From: Sphingomonas brevis
Lineage (GTDB): Bacteria > Pseudomonadota > Alphaproteobacteria > Sphingomonadales > Sphingomonadaceae
NCBI RefSeq assembly: GCF_023516505.1
Contig: NZ_JAMGBB010000001.1
Location: 2,403,001-2,467,000 of the forward strand
Direction: 5' to 3'
Length of the DNA: 64,000 bases
The notes beneath the pieces are model-generated. The model searched no databases. It saw nothing but the letters and a program-made list of their open reading frames with translations, and had not been told where the DNA came from. Of the stretch, positions 56,187 to 64,000 are shown piece by piece. How positions within the stretch are numbered: position 1 is the stretch's first letter; the number at the start of each line of letters is the position of its first letter. Made by a program: the position numbers and the translations under genes.

Positions 56187-56541
56187 CGACAGCGTCTCGA
56201 TCATGGGCACCAAGGTCCGGTTCGAAGACGACAAGAGCCTGCGCGGCAAGATCGGCGGGCGGGTCGGTTTCCCGTTCGCGGCCGGCGGCGGCAATGGGGG
56301 CCTGTTCTACGCCGGCGGCGCCTGGGTCCATGAGTTCGAAGGCGACGGCCATATCGAACTCGGGGACGACGGAGCGATCGAACTCCGGGTCCATCAACCG
56401 CGCGACTATGCCGATTTCAACGCCGGCATTTCGATCGAAGGGAAGGGCACCATGTCCGGCTTCCTCGAAGGAACCGCCAAGGTCGGCAAGGACGACTATG
56501 GCAGCATTGGTATCCGCGGCGGACTGCGGCTCAACTTCTAG
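56173..56541 (+). pseudogene. 3' remnant of an outer-membrane beta-barrel (autotransporter-like) gene
   Basis: About 120 residues of continuous amphipathic beta strands: KVRFEDDKSLRGKIGGRVG, GGLFYAGGAWVHEF, FNAGISIEGKGTMSGF and a final YGSIGIRGGLRLNF. The terminal phenylalanine is the normal end of an outer-membrane barrel and of autotransporter domains, which are about 250-300 residues with a passenger upstream. In frame, a stop lies just before 56173, and nothing passenger-like precedes it. A strong terminator follows. Truncation by deletion is the simplest reading; a short intact gene from ATG 56203 is less likely. Confidence 0.65.
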
Positions 56542-56564
56542 ACCAACTAACCGCTCCCCCGTCG

Positions 56565-56594
56565 ACCCTCTCACCCCCAAACGGGTGAGGGGGT
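56565..56594 (+). terminator. Intrinsic terminator after the barrel remnant
   Basis: Stem ACCCTCTCACCC / GGGTGAGGGGGT: 12 pairs including one G-T wobble, six-base loop, followed by CGTTCGTTTCG. It lies 24 nt after the remnant's stop, as expected for the former gene. Confidence 0.7.
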
Positions 56595-56705
56595 CGTTCG
56601 TTTCGACGCGACATTTTTCGATGTCGGGCTCAGTTCAATTACTGATGGTGGAACCCCGCATCCGCCGCCCAAAATGATCGCGCATCATAATGGGGAGGTT
56701 GGCAA

Positions 56706-57263
56706 GTGAACGGCATTCGACATTGGCTTGTGGCGGCAAGCCTCATTCTGGCCAGCGTGGCCAATCCATTCGTGGAGCAGGCCCGCGCGGCGACAGCCGC
56801 CGAACTCAACGCCGACGGCAAGGCGGCGCTCAATAACCTTTACGCCAAATCGGACCGGGCCAAGCGCTATGCCCGGGATGCCCACGCGATCCTGGTGTTT
56901 CCCAAGATCGTCAAGGCCGGCCTGATGATCGGCGGCATGGGCGGAGAGGGCGTGTTATTCGTCAAAGGAAAGGCCGTCGGCTATTACAAAATCGGAGCCG
57001 CTTCCTTCGGCCTGCAGGCCGGCGGACAATCGTTCAGCTACGCGCTCTTCCTGATGAACGACAAGGCGCTCACCTACCTGAAAAAGAGCGACGGATGGGC
57101 GATCGGATCCGGTCCGAGCGTGGTGGTGGTGGACAAGGGTGCGGCAATGAGCACCACGTCCACGACGATCGCGAAGGACGTTTACGCCATGCCGTTCGGA
57201 CAGAAGGGCCTGATGGCAGGCCTCGGGCTCGAAGGGTCAAAGATCACGCGGATCGAGCGATGA
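56706..57263 (+). CDS. SYLF (YSC84-like) lipid-binding domain protein, secreted
   Basis: 185 residues with a signal peptide ending EQARA. The SYLF domain covers most of the rest: AHAILVFPKIVKAGLMIGGMGGEGVLF, YYKIGAASFGLQAGGQSFSY and AIGSGPSVVVVDKGAA. The domain binds phosphoinositides in eukaryotes; bacterial members are periplasmic with unknown ligand. Start GTG 56706 with GGGGAGG upstream. 4-nt overlap with the following barrel gene suggests a working pair. Confidence 0.88.
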   Translation: MNGIRHWLVAASLILASVANPFVEQARAATAAELNADGKAALNNLYAKSDRAKRYARDAHAILVFPKIVKAGLMIGGMGGEGVLFVKGKAVGYYKIGAASFGLQAGGQSFSYALFLMNDKALTYLKKSDGWAIGSGPSVVVVDKGAAMSTTSTTIAKDVYAMPFGQKGLMAGLGLEGSKITRIER

Positions 57264-58120
57264 GCGCGGCGCGGATACTCCTTGCCCGGGGACTGTGCGC
57301 GCTTGCGCTCGCCGGCTCGGCCAGTGTCGCCCGCGCTGCCGACATTGAGGCATCGACGGTCGATGCGACGGAAAACAGCCAGGCCCAGGAGGCACAGCCT
57401 CCGGCGGAGGCCGGCGATAGCCAGGCCCAGTCGCAGTCCGGGAAGTGGCAGTTCGCGACGATCGGCTATGTCTGGTTCGCCGGCGCGGAGGGCTCGACCG
57501 ACGTCATCGGGCCGGTCGAACCGGTCGGTCTCGACCTGTCGTTTGGCGATGTGCTGAAGGCATTCAAATTTGCCTTCATGGGCGCTGCGGAGGCGCAGCG
57601 CGACCGCTTCGTGGTCCTTGGCGACCTGACCTTCATCCACCTTGAAGCCAAGCATGGCATCGATATCCGCAACCAGGACTTCCTCGACGCCGAACTGGAT
57701 TCCCGAACGGCCGAGGTGACGCTGCTCGGCGGCTACCGAGTGGCCAACAAGGGGCCGGTAACCGTCGACCTGCTGGCCGGCGGCAGGATGAATTTCCTGA
57801 AGATCAGCCTGCAGCTCGACGGACCGAACCGCAGCGCGGACGGAGCGGTCACGGAGAATTGGTTCGATCCGCTGGTCGCCGCGCGCATCAACGCCCCGTT
57901 AGGCGGCAAATGGAGCCTGGCCTTGTATGGCGACATCGGCGGCCTCGGGATGGGGTCCGATCTCACTTGGCAAGGCAATGCGACGGTCAATTACCAGCTC
58001 AACCACAAGATGACGCTGGGGGCCGGCTGGCGCCACTTCAAGGTCAATTACGACCATGGGGACTTCCTCTACAATGTGGCGCAAAGCGGTCCGATCGTAA
58101 CCTTCCGGACGGCATTTTAG
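57260..58120 (+). CDS. Outer-membrane beta-barrel protein
   Basis: 286 residues. Signal peptide ending VARA-AD; an acidic Gln/Ala-rich segment (about 34-60); then strands such as WQFATIGYVWFAG, AEVTLLGGYRV, VTVDLLAGGRMNFL, KWSLALYGDIGGLGMG and a terminal FRTAF. Probably an 8- to 10-stranded barrel. No function assigned. Translationally coupled to the SYLF protein, which may deliver lipid to or from it (inference). Confidence 0.82.
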   Translation: MSAARILLARGLCALALAGSASVARAADIEASTVDATENSQAQEAQPPAEAGDSQAQSQSGKWQFATIGYVWFAGAEGSTDVIGPVEPVGLDLSFGDVLKAFKFAFMGAAEAQRDRFVVLGDLTFIHLEAKHGIDIRNQDFLDAELDSRTAEVTLLGGYRVANKGPVTVDLLAGGRMNFLKISLQLDGPNRSADGAVTENWFDPLVAARINAPLGGKWSLALYGDIGGLGMGSDLTWQGNATVNYQLNHKMTLGAGWRHFKVNYDHGDFLYNVAQSGPIVTFRTAF

Positions 58121-58130
58121 GCCGGGAGGA

Positions 58131-58619
58131 TTACAGCTTCAGCTTATCCCGGGTTGTGACGTGGCCAGGGCCGGCGATGTGCCAGATGTCGCTGAAATCC
58201 TCGTGAACGAGCGGTGGGGGGCGGGTCCCGCCTAGCTGCTCGACGATGTCGGGGACGGTGTTGCTGTGGCCGACGATCAAAATTGTGCCGTGCTCCGCCT
58301 TAACCGCGGCAACCAGTGCGGCGGTGTCTTTCGGGTCGTAAACCTTGGGCGTGAGCTTGAGCCGCGCGGCGAGCGGTGCGGCGGTCTGCTGGGCGCGCTT
58401 CGGGCTGCTCACATAGATGACGTCGGGCGGATCGCGTCGAAACCAGTCGGCCACGGCAATGGCATAGCGCTGGCCTTCGGCGGTGAGGTCGGGGTCGTTG
58501 ACGCCCGCCGGCGTGTGCAGATGGCGCATCACATAATAGTTGGGCTGGGGCGGGGTCGAGCGCGGCGTGACGCAAGCCGCCAGGATTAAGAGCAAACCGG
58601 CAACGATCGTCCGAAGCAT
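58131..58619 (-). CDS. Histidine phosphatase family lipoprotein (SixA-like)
   Basis: 162 residues from ATG 58619. LLLILAACVTP is a lipoprotein signal. The catalytic motif VMRHLHTPAG carries the R-H pair, though the usual RHG/RHA reads RHL. SSPKRAQQTA and IVGHSNTVP give the second arginine and histidine. A periplasmic phosphoesterase of unknown substrate. Convergent with the barrel gene. Confidence 0.85.
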   Translation of the reverse strand: MLRTIVAGLLLILAACVTPRSTPPQPNYYVMRHLHTPAGVNDPDLTAEGQRYAIAVADWFRRDPPDVIYVSSPKRAQQTAAPLAARLKLTPKVYDPKDTAALVAAVKAEHGTILIVGHSNTVPDIVEQLGGTRPPPLVHEDFSDIWHIAGPGHVTTRDKLKL

Positions 58620-58692
58620 CAACCCGCCCTCCGCCTGTTTCATGGTCCGATACTACATTGCGGGTGCGCTACGGCGATGTAAATTGCGGGGT

Positions 58693-59328
58693 ATGGACAT
58701 CCCTGACGACATTTTCACCGAGCCCGACAAAGCGGTCGACACGCTTGCCAACCTAGGGCCGCTGCGCCGGCTTGCCGGCATCTGGGAAGGAAACCGCGGG
58801 CACGACATCAATCCCAAGGGCGACGGGCCCGAGCACCGCGACTATTCCGAGCGGATCGTGATGCAGCCGATCGACGCGCAGCCCAACGGCCCGCAGCTGT
58901 TCTACGGCCTGCGCTATCATGTCCACATCAACTCGCCCGAGGAAGCAATCACCTTTCACGACCAGGTCGGCTACTGGCTGTGGGAGCCCGCGACCGGACT
59001 GGTCCTGCAAACCGTGGCGATCCCGCGCGGCCAGGTGGCGATCGCCGCGGGCCATGCTGCCCCGGACGCCAGGAAGCTGGTGCTGAAGGCGGAGCGGGGC
59101 ACGAGCGAATATGGCATCTGCTCGACCACCTTTCTCGAGCTGGCGTTCCGCACCGACAGCTACACGATCGAGGTCGATTTCCACGACGACGGGTCATGGA
59201 GCTACGTCCTCGACACGATCCTGCAGGTCCATGGGCAGGCCGAGCCATTCCTGCATCGCGACCGCAACCGCCTGTTCAAGGTCGGAGAGCCCGACCTGAA
59301 TCCATGGGCGAAGTTGGATAGCGAATAA
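58693..59328 (+). CDS. Nitrobindin-like heme-binding beta-barrel protein (FABP-like)
   Basis: 211 residues. LAGIWEGNRG matches the GxWxGxG motif of the THAP4/nitrobindin-like family (DUF1794), and VGYWLWEPATG, EYGICSTTFLELAFRTD and DDGSWSYVLDTILQVHG follow. No signal peptide. Whether the heme-iron histidine is conserved cannot be fixed without alignment. Start ATG 58693 with GCGGGG upstream. Divergent from the phosphatase gene (73 bp). Confidence 0.82.
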   Translation: MDIPDDIFTEPDKAVDTLANLGPLRRLAGIWEGNRGHDINPKGDGPEHRDYSERIVMQPIDAQPNGPQLFYGLRYHVHINSPEEAITFHDQVGYWLWEPATGLVLQTVAIPRGQVAIAAGHAAPDARKLVLKAERGTSEYGICSTTFLELAFRTDSYTIEVDFHDDGSWSYVLDTILQVHGQAEPFLHRDRNRLFKVGEPDLNPWAKLDSE

Positions 59329-59402
59329 CGCCAATTGCCAATTTCCGCTGTGGACCGATCGCGGTCACTTGTTCTACCCGCTTGGGGCTCGCACCGATTA
59401 CC

Positions 59403-59421
59403 CGCGCCACTTAGTGGCGCG
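59403..59421. other. Perfect 8-bp hairpin in the kinase upstream region
   Basis: CGCGCCAC-TTA-GTGGCGCG lies in the 189-nt gap between the nitrobindin-like gene and the kinase gene. No T-run follows, so it may be an operator or a weak terminator. The rest of the gap is AT-richer and likely holds the kinase promoter, but no good -35/-10 pair was seen. Confidence 0.45.
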
Positions 59422-59517
59422 AAATGTACCATGACTGTCGCCTTTTATTACAAGCGCAGTCTGGTATGTCTGTAGAGGCTTCAATTCATATGGATGTGCT
59501 GGCCCTTGGGGGGAAAA

Positions 59518-61116
59518 GTGGCGCAGGACCAATTGGGGCTCTTCGATAAGTCACCGGACCAGCGGGAAACGCGGTTCAGTCTCGCGGTCGTCGCCCTGCT
59601 GATCGTCGCACTGCTGGTCATCTTGCCGGTGCGCGGCATCAGGCTGCACGAGGTCCAGGCGTTCATCCCGATGATCGACGGCATCATGTTCGTCGGCGAG
59701 TTGATCACGGCCACCCTGCTCTATGCCCAGGCGATCGTCTTCAGGTCGCGGGCCTTGATCGTCCTGGCTACCGGATTTGTCTTTGCGGCACTGCTTCTTA
59801 TCCCGCACATGCTCACTTTCCCGGGAGCCTTCGCACCGGATGGCCTGCTTGGCGCGGGGGTCAACACGACTGCCTGGATCTATACGATCCGGCGCGCCGC
59901 ACTGCCGATCGCGATCCTTGCCTATGTTCACTTCAAGCAGGCCGACGCATCTTCTCATCCCGGCGTGGAAAGACCGTCGGTGAGGATCATGGTGTGGGTC
60001 TGGGCCGCAATCGCCGTTGCGGCAGCGGTCACGCTCATTGCCACCAGATGGCACGACCTGCTTCCGCCGTTCTTCGTCAATCATGCCGAGCGGAACCAAA
60101 ACTACGCGGCCGCCTATCATTTTATCGTTTTCGCAATCTATGCCGCCGCGGCGGTTGCGCTTCTCCGAAAGCGCAGCTCGGTGCTTGATCTGTGGCTGCT
60201 TGTCGCCCTGGCCGGCTGGCTGGTCCAGGCATTGCTCAACGTAGTGATCGACGCCCGATTCACCGTAGGCTGGTATGGCCTGTTCGCCCTGATGCTCTTC
60301 TCGAACCTTATTGTGATGCTGGCATTGATCGCTGAAACCAGCTGGCTCTATTCGCGCCTGGCCCTGTCGACTGCCGCCCAAAGGCGAGAGCGCGAAGCCC
60401 GGCTGGTGTCGATGGACACCGTCACCGCCGCCATCTCTCATGAAGTCGGCCAGCCGCTTACTGCAGTCGCCCTACATGCCTCCGCAGGCCTCAATTCCCT
60501 GAACAAGCCGCGACCGGACGTTGAAATGGCCATTCGGTCTTTTCGGGCCATCAGCGAATCCGGGCAGCGGACCTTCGACGTGATCAAGAGCATCCGCGCG
60601 ATGTTCGCCAAGGGACCCAATTTGCAAACCGAGTTCGACCTGAACCAGCTGGTGCGCGAAACGGCTTCATTGATGGACAGGGAACTGGCGGCCAAGAAAA
60701 TTACGCTGGAGCTCTCGCTCGATGAGGCGTTGGCGCCAATCAACGCCGATCGAGTCCAGATCCAGCGGGTACTCGTCAACCTGTTCGCCAATGCAATCGA
60801 GGCGCTCGAACCAAAGCGCGGGCGGAACCGCCGTATTGCCATTCGTTCCGCGCAACTGAATGGGCACGATCTGCTGTTGGAAGTCAGCGATAGCGGTGTC
60901 GGCATTGCCGCCGAGAGCAGCGAGCGGATCTTCGACCCATTTTTCACCACGAAGGCGACCGGCACCGGCCTGGGCCTGCCGCTTTGCCGCACCATTGCTG
61001 AAGAGCATGGCGGGCGCCTCTGGGCTTCGCCTAGCCCGGACCAGGGGGCGACGTTTCACCTGCAACTTCCAATCAGGCGCCGCCACCCGCATGGCCCAGG
61101 TACCAACGTCAGTTAG
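59518..61116 (+). CDS. Membrane sensor histidine kinase with MASE4-like N-terminus
   Basis: 532 residues. About eight transmembrane helices to residue 285 resemble the MASE4 sensor. HisKA follows with ISHEVGQPLTAVALH (H308), then HATPase: VNLFANAIEAL (N box), VSDSGVGIAAE (G1), FDPFFTTKATGTGLGLPLCR (F and G2). I prefer GTG 59518 because GGGGGG lies 5 nt upstream; ATG 59494 would add eight residues. The ligand is unknown. No regulator gene is adjacent, so it is an orphan. Confidence 0.88.
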   Translation: MAQDQLGLFDKSPDQRETRFSLAVVALLIVALLVILPVRGIRLHEVQAFIPMIDGIMFVGELITATLLYAQAIVFRSRALIVLATGFVFAALLLIPHMLTFPGAFAPDGLLGAGVNTTAWIYTIRRAALPIAILAYVHFKQADASSHPGVERPSVRIMVWVWAAIAVAAAVTLIATRWHDLLPPFFVNHAERNQNYAAAYHFIVFAIYAAAAVALLRKRSSVLDLWLLVALAGWLVQALLNVVIDARFTVGWYGLFALMLFSNLIVMLALIAETSWLYSRLALSTAAQRREREARLVSMDTVTAAISHEVGQPLTAVALHASAGLNSLNKPRPDVEMAIRSFRAISESGQRTFDVIKSIRAMFAKGPNLQTEFDLNQLVRETASLMDRELAAKKITLELSLDEALAPINADRVQIQRVLVNLFANAIEALEPKRGRNRRIAIRSAQLNGHDLLLEVSDSGVGIAAESSERIFDPFFTTKATGTGLGLPLCRTIAEEHGGRLWASPSPDQGATFHLQLPIRRRHPHGPGTNVS

Positions 61117-61125
61117 TGCTGACCG

Positions 61126-61593
61126 TCAGAGAATTCCGTTCGCCCGCCACAGCAGAATCAATCCGGCGCCGACGATCACATCGATGATCACGCACCACGG
61201 CACATACCATTGCGGGATGGAGACCAGCGGCAGCTTCCAACGGTTGTGATGCGCCAGGTCCCACAGCGCATGGCCGAAATAGGTCAGCGGCAGGACAATC
61301 GGTGCGACCAGCAGGCCAATCATGCCCGCCACCGCGAAGGCGCCGCTGACGTTGAATTCGACGAACTGGTCGCGGGGCGATCCGCGCGTCACCGCGAAGC
61401 CGAAATAGATGCCGGCGATCAGGCCGATGAGCACGGCGGAAAAGCCGAGCGAAGCCTGCGGCGAAAGGAAGAAGTGCGGAGCGAGCGAGCCCACGCCGAC
61501 CAGCACCGCGGTCAGAAAAGGCCGCCGCGCAAATATTGACTGGCCATGCGAATGGCCTGCCTCTGACGTACTTTGTTCTACTGCTACGGACAT
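61126..61593 (-). CDS. Four-helix membrane protein of unknown function
   Basis: 155 residues with four predicted helices (about 24-42, 48-66, 83-103 and 132-150). A histidine-bearing loop, GHALWDLAHHNRW, might bind metal. No signal sequence and no family recognised. Convergent with the kinase gene and divergent from uvrB, with a palindrome in the shared upstream region. Confidence 0.75.
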   Translation of the reverse strand: MSVAVEQSTSEAGHSHGQSIFARRPFLTAVLVGVGSLAPHFFLSPQASLGFSAVLIGLIAGIYFGFAVTRGSPRDQFVEFNVSGAFAVAGMIGLLVAPIVLPLTYFGHALWDLAHHNRWKLPLVSIPQWYVPWCVIIDVIVGAGLILLWRANGIL

Positions 61594-61636
61594 GTTGATT
61601 CCTCCCTGTTATTCCGAGTCGGCAGCCTTATGCATT

Positions 61637-61652
61637 CCGTACTACGGTACGG
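61637..61652. promoter_or_regulatory. Inverted repeat between the membrane protein gene and uvrB
   Basis: CCGTAC-TACG-GTACGG, extended by one further T/A pair on each side, lies 44 nt upstream of the minus-strand gene and about 52-67 nt upstream of uvrB. It resembles an operator for a dimeric regulator. No GTTC-N7-GTTC alphaproteobacterial SOS box was found near uvrB. Confidence 0.45.
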
Positions 61653-61703
61653 AGTCAAATGACGCATTTGCCCCCTGCACCGGCCGCCCCCATATAACCA
61701 TCA

Positions 61704-63895
<2,192 letters not shown>

Positions 63896-63899
<4 letters not shown>

Positions 63900-64000
63900 C
63901 GCTGCCGCGCCGGCAGCACCTTAGGGTTGCGCAGCAGCGCGGCCGAGATCAGCGCCACCAATAGCCCGACCGGGAAAATCTCGATGAAAGTCATCGGGAT
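63896..64000 (-). CDS. C-terminal end of a membrane protein (start outside window)
   Basis: 34 residues visible: [20 protein letters not shown] then [14 protein letters not shown] and stop. One transmembrane helix and a basic tail. It resembles the end of DUF4199 membrane proteins, but too little is visible to be sure. Its stop codon overlaps the uvrB stop on the opposite strand within GCGCTAGCGC. Confidence 0.55.

Overview
The window looks like a chromosomal segment of a GC-rich alphaproteobacterium, most likely order Sphingomonadales. Supporting this inference are MipZ and GapR cell-cycle proteins, a full CtrA-type box, a ruv/tol-pal supercluster, a single-chain methylmalonyl-CoA mutase, and dispersed palindromes of the CGTCATTGCGAG type. 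I found no rRNA, tRNA, CRISPR array, prophage or insertion sequence. Genes are dense, and many neighbours are joined by 1-13 nt stop/start overlaps.

Layout. 1-2.7 kb: rpmF-plsX-fabH-ihfA (ribosome, lipid initiation, IHF). 2.7-9.6 kb: metallo-hydrolase, dipeptidase, a fused PabB-PabC folate enzyme, PdeM, a 3'-5' exonuclease and an M20-like protein. 9.7-13.1 kb: an Lhr-type DEXH helicase and its partner exonuclease start divergently 9 bp apart; the usual ATP-dependent ligase is missing from the window. 13.1-17.4 kb: GAF protein, phosphomannomutase, MipZ, PanC, small SEL1-like protein. 17.4-29.9 kb: the yebC-ruvC-ruvA-ruvB-ybgC-tolQRAB-pal supercluster, interrupted by cargo (alpha/beta hydrolase, ParA, two tandem GFA proteins, lipoprotein, a dipeptidase-like protein with missing zinc ligands). 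29.9-31.7 kb: GapR and pyruvate kinase.

31.8-37.6 kb is the most unusual part. A perfect TTAA-N7-TTAA CtrA box lies in front of a three-gene operon. It encodes a membrane-anchored protein made of about 43 decapeptide repeats, a 1033-residue secreted HExxH zincin with propeller-like and barrel-like regions, and a PrsW-type intramembrane protease. It is followed by about 250 nt of non-coding DNA packed with hairpins.

37.9-45.7 kb: a propionyl-CoA to succinyl-CoA operon (PccB, epimerase, ScpA, PccA). The pccA gene carries an in-frame palindromic repeat that adds about 26 residues. 45.8-50.5 kb: an aryl-CoA type catabolic operon (CoA ligase, RidA, acyl-CoA dehydrogenase, enoyl-CoA hydratase, SDR), divergent from a glutathione-dependent formaldehyde oxidation operon (50.6-54.6 kb). 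54.6-58.1 kb: an atypical response regulator, a chain of four tiny overlapping ORFs, the 3' remnant of an outer-membrane barrel gene, and a SYLF/barrel pair. 58.1-64 kb: histidine phosphatase, nitrobindin-like protein, MASE4-like histidine kinase, a membrane protein, uvrB, and the end of another membrane protein.
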